NCBI RefSeq assembly: GCF_900114285.1
Contig: NZ_FOSN01000014.1
Location: forward strand, 36,842-100,841
From: Methylocapsa palsarum
GTDB lineage: Bacteria; Pseudomonadota; Alphaproteobacteria; Rhizobiales; Beijerinckiaceae
Direction: 5' to 3'
Length of the DNA: 64,000 nt
Part shown: piece by piece, positions 52,917 to 61,449 of the stretch
How the letters are laid out: every line of letters starts with the position of its first letter
How positions within the stretch are numbered: the stretch's first letter is position 1
Position numbers and translations under genes: made by a program
Notes under the pieces: model-generated
What the model saw: the letters and a program-made list of their open reading frames with translations, nothing else
Database searches by the model: none
Told to the model about the DNA's origin: nothing

Positions 52917-53879
52917 TCACTCCGCGACGCTCAATTCATGCAGGCTGAACAGGTTGTTCTCGTCGATCCAGACGTCTTGCGCGATCCATCCGCCCCGCGC
53001 TGCGAGATCGTGGAACTGGGGAATCGTATATTTGTGGGAATTCTCCGTGTGGATGCGCTCTCCCTCGGCAAAGTTGAAGCTTAACGCGCCAATCCTCACC
53101 TGCTGCGCGGCAAGACTTTCGAGATACATTTCGATTCGTCCTTCGGAGGAATTGAACAACGCGACATGGCGGAATTGGGCGAGATCGAAATCCGCTCCGA
53201 GCTCCCGGTTGATCCGGACGAGGAGATTGAGGTTGAATGTCGCGGTCACGCCCGCCAAGTCGTTATAGGCGGGAATGAGGATGTCGAGGTCCTTGAGAAG
53301 ATCGACGCCGATCAGCAATCGCGCGCCGGGGCCTAGGGCGTCCGCCATTTTTCGCAGGACGCCGCTCGCCTCGGCGGGAGCGAAATTCCCGATCGTCGAG
53401 CCGGGAAAGAACCCGAGGCGGGGCCGCCCGGAGAACGAGCGCGGCAGCCCGACCTCTTTCGTGAAATCGCCCTCGGTCGGGATGATGCGCAACAGCGGAT
53501 AGCGATGAGCCAGTCGGGCGCGGGCGGCGGACAAAGCGCTTTTCGACACGTCGATCGGAATATAGGCGGCAAGGCTCTGAAGGACGTCGAGCAGGATTTC
53601 GGTCTTGCGGCTCGACCCCGAGCCGAATTCGACGAGAACGCTCCCCGGCGCCGTCCGCGCCGCGATCTGGCGCGCCGCTGCCGCGAGGATCGCCGCCTCG
53701 GTTCGGGTCGGATAATATTCCGGCAAATGCGTGATCTGCTCGAACAGTTCGCTTCCGCGCGCGTCATAGAAGAGAGAGCAGGGGAGAGTTTTGCGCGTCG
53801 ACGACAGCCCGGCGACGACACTGCTCGCGACGTCGCTCTCATGGAAAGTGGGGGCGCACTGGCTGGCGATATGTGACAT
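52917..53879 (-). CDS. egtD: L-histidine N-alpha-methyltransferase
   Basis: EgtD (320 aa) trimethylates histidine to hercynine, the first step of ergothioneine synthesis. Family stretches are LPCSLFYDARGSELFEQIT (about 32-50), LPEYYPTRTEAAIL and the SAM loop VLVEFGSGSSRKTEILLD. Its ATG overlaps the egtB stop (ATGA). No egtC/egtE is adjacent. Confidence 0.94.
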   Translation of the reverse strand: MSHIASQCAPTFHESDVASSVVAGLSSTRKTLPCSLFYDARGSELFEQITHLPEYYPTRTEAAILAAAARQIAARTAPGSVLVEFGSGSSRKTEILLDVLQSLAAYIPIDVSKSALSAARARLAHRYPLLRIIPTEGDFTKEVGLPRSFSGRPRLGFFPGSTIGNFAPAEASGVLRKMADALGPGARLLIGVDLLKDLDILIPAYNDLAGVTATFNLNLLVRINRELGADFDLAQFRHVALFNSSEGRIEMYLESLAAQQVRIGALSFNFAEGERIHTENSHKYTIPQFHDLAARGGWIAQDVWIDENNLFSLHELSVAE

Positions 53880-55177
53880 CAGGCCTCGTCGGCAAGGCGC
53901 AGACCGCAAAACTGCCAGCGCTGGTGGGGATAAAAGAAATTTCGATAGGTCGCGCGGGCGTGCGTATCCGGGGTGACGCATGATGCGCCGCGTAGGACCT
54001 GCTGGCTGCACATGAATTTGCCGTTGTATTCTCCCAGCGCGCCCGGTTCGACGCGATAGCCCGGATATGGCTGGTAAGCGCTTTGCGTCCATTCCCAGAC
54101 GTCCCCGAACATTTGTCGAAGACCGTCGCCGTGGGGCGCCGGCACAGGACGAAAGTTGCTGGCCGTGAGCATATTGCCTTGGATCGAAATCGAAGCAGCG
54201 GCGGCCTCCCACTCGAATTCTGTAGGCAGCCGTTTGCCCGCCCAGCGCGCGAACGCGTCCGCTTCGTAATAACTCACGTGGCAAACCGGCGCGGCCGGGT
54301 CAATCGCCCGGAACCCCATCAGAGTCATCTGCAGATGAGCGTCGCCGTGCTGTTCCCAGTAAAGCGGCGCGGCCCAGCCTTCCCGATTAAGTGCGGTCCA
54401 GCCGTCCGCAAGCCACAGAGAAGGCGCCCGGTAGCCGCCGTCCCTCATGAACTCAATCCATTCGGCGTTGGTGACGAGGCGGTTGGCGAGGCGAAAAGGG
54501 CGAATCAGCTCCTGGTGACGCGGACTTTCATTGTCGAAAGCAAATCCGGCTCCGACCTGGCCAATATCATGGCCAATAAGGATAATGCCCGCTTCGAACC
54601 GGCTCCAGGCCGGCGACTCCGTTTCCCTGAGAAATTTGGGAGCAGCGCTGTTCCGGTATGCCGGCCGGAGCGGATTTGCTGCGAAGAGGCTCAGAATGTC
54701 GGTCAGCAGCAGCTCCTGATGCTGCTGCTCATGATTGATCCCGATCTCGAGTCGGCGGCTGAGCTCGTCATTGTCTTGAAGACGAGTCGCAAGCAATTCC
54801 GCCAAAGCCTCATCGACGTGCGCCCGGTAGGCGTAAATTTGCGCGCAGTCCGGGCGGGTCAGCAGGCCGCGTTTTTCCCGTGGCAGACGGGCCCCTTGCG
54901 CCTCGTAGTAGGAATTGAAACAAAAGTTGAAATCTTCGCTGAAAATCCTGTATCCCGGCAAAAAAGGCGACAGGACAAAGGTCTCGAAGAACCACGTCGT
55001 GTGCGCCAGATGCCATTTCGTCGGGCTGGCGTCGTCATGGGCCTGGACCGCCTGATCCTCGGGTCCGAGCAGGGCGGCCAGATCGATTGTGCATTGTCGC
55101 GTTTCCGCCAACCGCGCCGGGAGCCCGTCAGATTGCGGACCTTGTCGGAGATCGGGCTCGATCGAGATGTTAGCCAT
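53879..55177 (-). CDS. egtB: Hercynine oxygenase / ergothioneine biosynthesis protein
   Basis: EgtB (432 aa) is the non-heme iron sulfoxide synthase joining hercynine with a thiol. The N-terminal DinB-like domain has SPTKWHLAHTTWFFE and INHEQQHQELLLTDIL (iron His ligands), and the C-terminal FGE-sulfatase domain has PTEFEWEAAA and GDVWEWTQSAYQPYPGY. The ATG at 55177 is chosen; one seven codons upstream is possible. Operon egtB-egtD. Ergothioneine scavenges singlet oxygen, which suits a pigmented bacterium. Confidence 0.93.
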   Translation of the reverse strand: MANISIEPDLRQGPQSDGLPARLAETRQCTIDLAALLGPEDQAVQAHDDASPTKWHLAHTTWFFETFVLSPFLPGYRIFSEDFNFCFNSYYEAQGARLPREKRGLLTRPDCAQIYAYRAHVDEALAELLATRLQDNDELSRRLEIGINHEQQHQELLLTDILSLFAANPLRPAYRNSAAPKFLRETESPAWSRFEAGIILIGHDIGQVGAGFAFDNESPRHQELIRPFRLANRLVTNAEWIEFMRDGGYRAPSLWLADGWTALNREGWAAPLYWEQHGDAHLQMTLMGFRAIDPAAPVCHVSYYEADAFARWAGKRLPTEFEWEAAAASISIQGNMLTASNFRPVPAPHGDGLRQMFGDVWEWTQSAYQPYPGYRVEPGALGEYNGKFMCSQQVLRGASCVTPDTHARATYRNFFYPHQRWQFCGLRLADEA

Positions 55178-55480
55178 GGCCTCGGGGGTCCTTCTCATTC
55201 GATCGCCGTCCGATGGTTAGAACGGTCCGAATTGACCGAGGTTCCGAACCAGAACCGGGGTCCGCCTTCTCCTTTTCGGGCTAAAATCTGCGATTTTATA
55301 CCGAAGAGATAGAGTTTCGTGCGTTTTCGGGGGACCGGCCACACGCGAACGACCTGGTGATTCTCTCACCGTTTGAGGCGAACCGGCGGCGTTTCAGCCA
55401 CATTGCTGCATTGGACCCTTTTATGCATCGACGAAACAGGTTATGAACTTAATCTTGTTCTCAGGGATGCGGTTATCGTT

Positions 55481-55927
55481 ATGTCGGAACCATTCAGCGG
55501 CAACGCGCCGACGCCGGCGCCGAACTCCAGACACCATCGATGGCTGCTGGAGAAATACGGCTTGCGGGCCACTCGGCAGCGTCTGGGACTCGCCAAGCTT
55601 CTGTTCAGCAAAGGGGACAGGCACGTGACGGCCGACGCCCTCGCGGCTGAGGCAGGTTCGGTCCGGATCGCCGCTTCGCTTGCGACCGTCTACAATGTCC
55701 TAAACCTCTTTGCGGAGGTTGGTCTTGTCCGCGGCCTGGCGATTGACGGCAGCAAGACGGTTTTCGACACCAATACCACTGATCACGGCCATTTCTTCTT
55801 CGAAGAAACCGGTGAAATCACTGATATAACAGGTGAAACGCACTTCTCGGAAGGCATTCAGCCACCTGACGGCTATGAGATCGTCAAAGTCGATGTGGTC
55901 GTTCGGCTGCGGCGTAAGCGGCCCTAA
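55481..55927 (+). CDS. irr: Iron response regulator, Fur family
   Basis: A 148-aa Fur-superfamily protein of the Irr branch: a winged helix with LLEKYGLRATRQRLGLAKLLF (about 23-43) and SLATVYNVLNLFAEVGLVR, and the His-rich TTDHGHFFFEETGEI. The Cys pairs of Fur/Zur are absent, as expected for Irr. Irr senses heme/iron status and controls heme synthesis and iron uptake in alphaproteobacteria; hemA in this window is a possible target. The ATG at 55481 fits family length. Confidence 0.88.
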   Translation: MSEPFSGNAPTPAPNSRHHRWLLEKYGLRATRQRLGLAKLLFSKGDRHVTADALAAEAGSVRIAASLATVYNVLNLFAEVGLVRGLAIDGSKTVFDTNTTDHGHFFFEETGEITDITGETHFSEGIQPPDGYEIVKVDVVVRLRRKRP

Positions 55928-56013
55928 GTTTAGTCAAGACTTGGCCAAAGGCTTGGCCGGGCTTGCGATGAACCCGCCAATTCTCATGAATTGACCATGA
56001 ACCTTGGTTGATC

Positions 56014-56385
56014 TTAGTCCTGGTTCATTCCGGCCGCCGCGGTCGCGGTAAACGTCGACTTTCGGCGCACGCGTCCGAGCAAAATGATCGCACGTGCGTT
56101 CAGGGCTTGAATCTCTCCGCCGAAACCAAACCAGCGCCTTGAGCCGTCTCTTTCGCGGGCGAGCAGACGCGTCGCCACGGCGATCATGTCGTCCGGCGAC
56201 GCTCGGGAGAGATCCATGCAAACGCTGTCAAGACTTTCCGGGCGTCGAGCGTAGGCGCGCGCGCGCAGCTTCGTCAAAGCGGCGACGGCGCGATTGGCCT
56301 CCGGCCGAAACGCTTTCGCGCATTCGCGATCGAGAAAGATTGGGTCCGGCAACAGGGCACTCCCGATTTTACTCGGTGAATGCAT
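56014..56385 (-). CDS. Hypothetical protein under prophage-repressor operators
   Basis: A 123-aa basic, helical protein with no family I recognise (central AVAALTKLRARAYARRPESL; C-terminal QALNARAIILLGRVRRKST). The ATG at 56385 is chosen because the two repressor-type operators end 4 bp upstream; a longer frame would place them inside the gene. It follows the S24 repressor gene on the same strand. Probably a prophage accessory gene. Confidence 0.6.
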   Translation of the reverse strand: MHSPSKIGSALLPDPIFLDRECAKAFRPEANRAVAALTKLRARAYARRPESLDSVCMDLSRASPDDMIAVATRLLARERDGSRRWFGFGGEIQALNARAIILLGRVRRKSTFTATAAAGMNQD

Positions 56386-56389
56386 AACT

Positions 56390-56421
56390 GGTAAAATTAC
56401 CTGTATAAAGGTAATTATACC
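56390..56421. promoter_or_regulatory. Two GGTA-N4-TACC operators upstream of the 123-aa gene
   Basis: GGTAAAATTACC (56390-56401) and GGTAATTATACC (56410-56421) are both perfect GGTA/TACC palindromes, 20 bp apart, two helical turns. They match the array in front of the repressor gene at 57077-57144, so the same protein should bind both. Confidence 0.7.
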
Positions 56422-56437
56422 TGACAAGCATCTTCGC

Positions 56438-57073
56438 TTATTTTCGTCGCCATTGTCCGTATCTGACCACGGCCTGGATCGCAGCCGCCCATTCGATGCG
56501 CACGCTCCGGATTGGCGCCGCATTATGGCTTTCAAGGTCGAAAGTTCCGGCGGAGGAGCCTCGCTGAATACGCTTTAAATAGCGTTTGCCGTCGGCGGTT
56601 CTTACGGCGGCCTCCCAGCCGATCACCTCATCGGCATTGGTTCCAGAACGTCCGCAGATGATCACGTCGCCTGGATCATAACGCGGCCACATACTGTCGC
56701 CTTCCACCTGAAAAGCGACCGCATCGGCTGAGATCGGGAACGGCACCTCGATTTCGTAGAGTCCTTCGGCGGGAATTTGTTCAAACTCGGGCAGGATTTC
56801 CGCGCCCGCCCCGATACGTCCGACGACGCGGACCCTGTTGCCGGGAGTTGGATCGCCGACTCCCTCGAGCAGCCACGCCGCGGTCGTTTTCAGAACCGGA
56901 GCCAGCGACGTCAGCGTTTCCGTGGTCACGCCTCGCCGGTCGCCGCTTTTTACCGCCCGTTTCAAGTTTCGGATCGCGTCCGGTTTTTTGGCCGCGAGCG
57001 ACGCGGCATGGGCCGAAATGCCGAGAGCGGCAAGGCGGCTTTCGATCCGCAGAAGAACGTCTTCAAGTTCCAT
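56438..57073 (-). CDS. Prophage repressor, S24/LexA-like autoprotease
   Basis: A 211-aa C1-type repressor. The N-terminal helix-turn-helix (about 15-70) reads LGISAHAASLAAKKPDAIRNL. The C-terminal S24 peptidase domain has Ser127 in VEGDSMWPRYDPGDVIICG and Lys167 in RYLKRI, with a possible Ala-Gly cleavage site at 89-90. It should repress the lytic genes and self-cleave on RecA activation. The operator array lies just before its start, and it diverges from the GcrA-like gene. Confidence 0.88.
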   Translation of the reverse strand: MELEDVLLRIESRLAALGISAHAASLAAKKPDAIRNLKRAVKSGDRRGVTTETLTSLAPVLKTTAAWLLEGVGDPTPGNRVRVVGRIGAGAEILPEFEQIPAEGLYEIEVPFPISADAVAFQVEGDSMWPRYDPGDVIICGRSGTNADEVIGWEAAVRTADGKRYLKRIQRGSSAGTFDLESHNAAPIRSVRIEWAAAIQAVVRYGQWRRK

Positions 57074-57076
57074 GGC

Positions 57077-57144
57077 GGTAAAATAACCGTACTTTTACCA
57101 AGGCGCATCCGGTAAAATAACCTTGCGATAACGGTAGAAATACC
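57077..57144. promoter_or_regulatory. Repressor operator array between divergent prophage genes
   Basis: Sites: GGTAAAATAACC at 57077-57088, a weaker inverse copy at 57087-57099 (GGTAAAAGTACGG on the minus strand), GGTAAAATAACC at 57111-57122 and GGTAGAAATACC at 57133-57144. Their starts are about 11, 23 and 22 bp apart, so all lie on one helix face. The first site abuts the repressor ATG, which suggests autorepression, and the rest can control the divergent plus-strand gene. Confidence 0.75.
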
Positions 57145-57208
57145 GTAGATTTCATCAGCCCCGGGCTTTTGCGTCTGGGTGGCCTCCATATGAAGAAGGA
57201 ACTGGCTT

Positions 57209-57574
57209 GTGACAGTCGTTACGGAAACTCAAAAATCCCGCTGGACCGGCGAACGAATCGCCAGGCTCGGATTCCTGCTCGGCATGGGATGGGACGCTAG
57301 ACGCATCGCCGAAGACCCGATCATCGCATCGACGCCGAACAACGTGCATCGTCAGGCTCAAAGATTTGGTCTCGCCTTTCGCGCCGCCGCCGCCGCTCTC
57401 GCGGTGCGTCTTCCCCCGGAGGCGGCGACTCTATACGACGCCGCCGCGTCAAAGAGGAACCTGACGCGCGAAGCGATGATCCGATTGCTTCTCCTTGTCG
57501 TCGCTTCGGACGCGACTCTCATCGACAATATTCTCGACGACGGAGTCTGGTCATGGACGATGTCCTTAAAATGA
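57209..57574 (+). CDS. GcrA-like small phage regulator
   Basis: A 121-aa protein from a GTG start. The N-terminal part KSRWTGERIARLGFLLGMGWDARRIAED, then NNVHRQAQRFGL, resembles the GcrA helix-turn-helix (W..ER...L, ...IG.IHRLGL). The C-terminal half is Ala-rich and helical and resembles nothing I know. It is the first gene to the right of the operator array and so probably the early-switch gene. It overlaps the next gene by 22 bp. Confidence 0.65.
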   Translation: MTVVTETQKSRWTGERIARLGFLLGMGWDARRIAEDPIIASTPNNVHRQAQRFGLAFRAAAAALAVRLPPEAATLYDAAASKRNLTREAMIRLLLLVVASDATLIDNILDDGVWSWTMSLK

Positions 57575-58068
57575 ATAATCTGGAGGAGGATCGCGTTGGC
57601 GAACCGAATTCGTCGCCTTCGAGGTGGGAGCCTGAACAGGTCGGGCGCGCCCTGGTGCGCGCGTTCGTCACCCTGGACCGCCTTCCGCGCCTCCGCGGTC
57701 CCCGCGAACCGGGTGGACATTGGCCGCGCCACGCCGTCGAATGGGTCGATCAACTCGCGCAGGCTGAACTCGAAGAGAGCGAACGCCGGTTGCGCGAACG
57801 AACCGCCAATCGAACGATCATTCGGCCATCGGGCGCCGAAATCGCTCAAATGGAGGCGGCCTTCGACTGGCTGCGTGAACTCCGTAATGTTGATTCCGGA
57901 ATGGCCCTTGTGACGAGTGTTTGGGCTCTGCGGTCTGCTCGAGGGCGCTCGGTCAAAGCGCTCTGCTCGGAAAACAATTGGGCACCGCATACTTTCTATC
58001 GTAAACGATCGAAGGCCTTGAACTACCTCGCCGGATGGCTCAACGAAAGGCGCGCGACGGTTTTCTAG
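57553..58068 (+). CDS. DUF6362-like phage protein
   Basis: A 171-aa protein with RWEPEQVGRALVRAFVTLDRLPRLRGPREPGGHWP in its first half and a C-terminal helix-turn-helix-like stretch (GRSVKALCSENNWAPHTFYRKRSKALNYLAGWL). The pattern recalls DUF6362 proteins found before phage terminase genes. It could be a small-terminase-like or sigma-region-4-like DNA-binding protein. The tail overlaps a 52-aa frame. Confidence 0.6.
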   Translation: MDDVLKMNNLEEDRVGEPNSSPSRWEPEQVGRALVRAFVTLDRLPRLRGPREPGGHWPRHAVEWVDQLAQAELEESERRLRERTANRTIIRPSGAEIAQMEAAFDWLRELRNVDSGMALVTSVWALRSARGRSVKALCSENNWAPHTFYRKRSKALNYLAGWLNERRATVF

Positions 58069-58193
58069 TCGAGAACTACGGCGCCGAAACAGACAACGTT
58101 GAGATCGAACTATCACTCGATCATCAGCAGGAGCAGATCACTACACCTTTGGTGCGAAGCCTCAAAATCGACGGCGCGCCGATGGTTGACTAG
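58035..58193 (+). CDS. Small phage protein, 52 aa
   Basis: An ATG inside the end of the preceding gene opens a 52-aa frame (MAQRKARDGFLVENYGAETD...) rich in Glu, Asp and Gln, ending KIDGAPMVD. Composition is protein-like and the overlap is typical of phage modules. Its stop codon falls in the first copy of the 50-bp repeat, so it may be the remnant of a longer gene cut by that repeat. Function unknown. Confidence 0.45.
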   Translation: MAQRKARDGFLVENYGAETDNVEIELSLDHQQEQITTPLVRSLKIDGAPMVD

Positions 58194-58232
58194 CGACGCT
58201 TTGTCAGCGCTATATGCGCGTGTGCAGAGCGC
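58181..58232 (+). repeat. Promoter-like direct repeat, copy 1
   Basis: About 50 bp. The shared pattern is GAT, 1-2 bases, GTTGACT, about 17-19 bp, then (C)TATATNCGC and TGCA. It contains a sigma70-like TTGACT and a TATA-type box. Copy 1 overlaps the stop of the 52-aa frame. Identity with copy 2 is roughly three quarters by eye. Confidence 0.6.
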
Positions 58233-58306
58233 AAACACCGCTTGCGCCACTGCAGGCCGTAACACGGCGACGATATCGGTCAAAATTGCCGACCGTCGCC
58301 TGCAAA

Positions 58307-58331
58307 AAGGGGAAAGCCTGGTTTTCCCCTT
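58307..58331. terminator. Hairpin, possible terminator
   Basis: AAGGGGAAA and TTTCCCCTT form a perfect 9-bp stem with a 7-base loop. No U-tract follows, so termination is uncertain; it may be another structural element. Confidence 0.35.
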
Positions 58332-58514
58332 CCTTCACGCAAGGCGGTCTACCGCGAATCATTCTCGTGATCAAAGCGACCGGAGCGGCCTTCTTTTGCC
58401 GCCTATGGATCTATTCTTCGGTGAGCGATTGCCTCCTTGAGCCTGTGTGTTGGCTTTTCCAAACAGACTTGTCGCCCGCGCAATTCGTAAGATCGCACCG
58501 TTGAGGCGTTCTTC

Positions 58515-58566
58515 GATATGTTGACTTGCTACTCATTGTGAGCGCTATATACGCGCATGCAGCGCC
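58515..58566 (+). repeat. Promoter-like direct repeat, copy 2
   Basis: Same orientation as copies 1 and 3; GTTGACTTG, then GCGCTATATACGCGCATGCA. The interval from copy 1 is 334 bp and to copy 3 is 259 bp; the intervals themselves show no similarity that I can see. Confidence 0.6.
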
Positions 58567-58773
58567 ACACTACCGTCGTGATCGCCGCGAACGCGATTTT
58601 GGATTCAAATCAAATCGCAAACATAACCATAAAACTTGCTGATTTCGCCCGTTGTTATCCAATTTCAAAAGTGGAGAGCAATAGGCTGCTCTTTCGACGC
58701 TCTCATGTAGAGTCGTGAAAATATAAATTTCTCGTCGGAAGGAATGTAAGTTCACGCCATTCGATGAATGAGC

Positions 58774-58825
58774 GATACGTTGACTTGTTGCTATTTGTAA
58801 TCGCAATATGCGCTCATGCACCGGA
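58774..58825 (+). repeat. Promoter-like direct repeat, copy 3
   Basis: GTTGACTTG, then CGCAATATGCGCTCATGCA. It ends about 30 bp before the truncated terminase frame, with CCGGAGGAA just after it. It may now drive transcription of the remnant or mark a deletion end. Confidence 0.6.
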
Positions 58826-58856
58826 GGAATTGCGTCGTTAATTTCCGGTCAGCTCG

Positions 58857-59970
58857 ATGTCTATATCTACAAAACGTTGGCGCGTTAAGACGTTCGCATT
58901 GTCAAAAGAGTGCGGGACGTTACAATCAGCGTCCAACGGCTTTTTTGAGCTTCGAAACGGCTCTCGTATCTGGATCGGCGGGCTGGACGATAAGGAGCGC
59001 GTGGAGAAAATTCTGGGTCTTGAATATTCGACCGTGTTTTTGAACGAAGCATCGCAAATTCCGTATTCGTCTGCTTTGATAGCTTTTACGCGCCTGGCGC
59101 AAGTCGCTCCGAATCTTGCTCAACGCGCGTTCATTGATCTCAATCCGGTGGGCAAGACTCACTGGACGAATATTCTTTTCGGCGACAAGCGTGACCCGGT
59201 TTCAATGACTCGGCTGAACGACCCGAAAAATTACCAACGCGCGTTCCTCAATCCACCTGATAATGCTCAGAACCTTTCATCAGAATTTTTGACGAGTCTC
59301 GCCAATCTGCCGGAGCGTCAACGAAAGCGCTTCTATGAAGGTGTCTATTGAGGTCGAAGGATCGCTCTGGAGTTATGAAACAATCGAAGCAAACCGCTGT
59401 TCGCCGGAGGCCATTCCGGAGGAACAGCGCGCGGGGGTGGTGGTCGCGGTAGATCCCTCGGGCGCGGCCGGGCACGATGACCTCGGCGCCGATGAGATCG
59501 GGATAGTGATCGCGGCGCGAGGCGTCGACGGGGATGGTTATATTCTCGATGATCGCTCTTGCCGGGAAGGACCGTTGATTTGGGGACGGCGCGCAGTTGT
59601 CGCCTACCACGAATATCGCGCCGACTGCATAGTTGCTGAAAGCAATTTTGGCGGGGAGATGGTTCGGGCGACGATACAGGCGGCGGACCAAAACGTGCCT
59701 GTGCGACTCGTGACGGCCAGCCGAGGCAAAGCCGTGAGGGCGGAGCCGATCTCCGTTAGATATGCCCAGGGCAAAATCCATCACGTCGGACGTTTCCCCA
59801 AGCTCGAGGATCAGCTGTGCGCCTTTTCCGCTAGCGGGTACAACGGCGGCGGCAGTCCAGATCACGCCGATGCAGCAATCTGGGCGCTGACGCATCTCTT
59901 TGCCGCCGACGATGGCGCCGGAATTATTGAATTCTACCGCCGCGCTGCTGAAGAGCAATCTCGCAAATAA
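58857..59970 (+). pseudogene. Phage terminase large subunit, N-terminally truncated and frameshifted
   Basis: Two frames together give a terminase. Residues from 58857 to 59351 contain the Walker-B-like STVFLNEASQIPYSSALIAF and end at RFYEGVY. The continuation in another frame (from about 59335 to 59970) starts EVEGSLWSYETIEAN and holds the nuclease domain with VVAVDPSGAAGHDD and DHADAAIWALTHLF. A TAA stop lies 15 bp before the first ATG, and the Walker A region is missing. DNA packaging is therefore lost. A 24-codon frame (60041-60115) lies between this and the portal. Confidence 0.8.
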
Positions 59971-60118
59971 CAAGCGCAAACGGGCGTGGCGTCAGGTTGT
60001 CGCAGATCTAACGCCAATTCTCGAAGATGAAGGATCCAACATGTCTGATCGAGGCGCGGGGCAAAGAATCTGGTCGCTTAATCCCTATGACGTCAAAGTC
60101 AGTTTTGGAGGCTAGGCC

Positions 60119-61395
60119 GTGGTCGGCGAGGCTGCGAACTGGTTCGGACCTTCGACGCCTATTGCGCCCTTGGCCCCGGCGGAAGTCGCAGGCCGGCAAT
60201 GGGACTATCCAGCGGGGTACAATCTTTCCACAGTCTCCCGGGGCTACGAACCGGTTTCTTTCGCCACTCTTCGCAGCATTGCCGACGGATATGATCTCCT
60301 TCGCCTCGTCATAGAAACCCGCAAAGACCAAATATCCCGTCATTCCTGGACCATCCACGCTCGCGACAAAGCAGCGAGGGGAAACGCCATCTCGAAGCGG
60401 ATCGGCGCCGCCAGAGATTTCCTGGCGAGACCGGATGGAGCGCATGGATTTGCGGATTGGTTGCGCCTGTTGCTCGAGGAAACATTCGTGACCGACGCTG
60501 CGGCCCTCTATAAGCGCCGAGACAGAAGTGGGCGCCTCATCGCGCTGCTGCCAATCGACGGGACGACGATAAAGCCGTTAATCGACTGTTGGGGACGAAC
60601 GCCACAGCCCGAATACGTAGGAGACGCACTCGTATATCCGGTGGCTTATCAACAAATTCTCAAAGGCTATCCGGCCATCAATTATACTGCGCGGGATTTG
60701 ATCTACAGGCCGCGCAACGTTAGGGTCAACAAGGTGTATGGCTACAGCCCGGTCGAGCAGATTTTGACCACCGTGAATATCGCATTGCGGCGTCAGGCTT
60801 ACCTTCTCGATTATTTCACGGACGGCAACATTCCGGACAGCCTCATAGGCGTCCCGGAAAATTGGACGCCAAGCCAGATCGCCTCCTATCAGAAATATTG
60901 GGATTCATATTTCGAGGGCGAAGCAGGACGTCGCCGCCGCGCTAAATTTATCCCCGGCGGCGTCGCGAAGACTTTCATTCAGACGAAAGAGCCGGAATTG
61001 AAAAGCCCGTTCGACGAATGGCTCGCTCGAATTATATGCTTCGCTTTTTCGATTTCCCCGCAAGCGCTTACTCAAACGATGAATCGCGCAACCGCGAGAC
61101 GCAAAAAGAGATTGCGGAGGAAGAAGGCCTGGGACCGACGCTCAACTGGGTCAAATCTCTCATCGACGATGTGTTGGCTAGCGAACTTAACTCTGCTGAC
61201 CTCGAATTTTCCTGGAGTTCTGGCCACGAAACAGATCCGCTCACGCAAGAGGCCATCCTTTCAAGTTTTACCTCGAAAGGCATTCTAACGCTCAATGAAG
61301 CGAGAGCTCAACTTGGGCGAGATCCTTTGCCAGAGCCCGCGGCCAACATGGCCATGACTTTGACGCCCGCTGGCTATGTCGCGATCCCAGGCTAG
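60119..61395 (+). pseudogene. Phage portal protein with single-base frameshift
   Basis: The first frame (GTG at 60119) encodes a phage portal protein: GYEPVSFATLRSIADGYDLLRLVIETRKDQI, YRPRNVRVNKVYGYSPVEQI and AFSISPQALTQTMNRATA. At about 61096 the reading must shift: inserting one G between GCG and AG restores ATAETQKEIAEEEGLGPTLNWVK, which continues to 61395. So one base has been lost (or sequencing error). The C-terminal part looks undamaged otherwise. Confidence 0.82.
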
Positions 61396-61449
61396 ATCTC
61401 CCGCGGTTCGATTATTCGGAAGCTCTCTCCAAAATTCTAAGGAGCATGC

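Larger units (their letters stand above)
58069..58856. other. Prophage segment without intact gene, carrying repeats
   Basis: Apart from the end of the 52-aa frame, this 790-bp segment has no convincing gene. It holds three diverged direct repeats, a perfect 9-bp hairpin (58307-58331) and AT-richer sequence in its right half. The N-terminal, Walker-A part of the large terminase, expected here, is missing. Confidence 0.6.

Noticed and set aside
58181..58825. CRISPR array
   Set aside because: Only three diverged repeats with spacers of 200-280 bp of unequal length; no cas genes.
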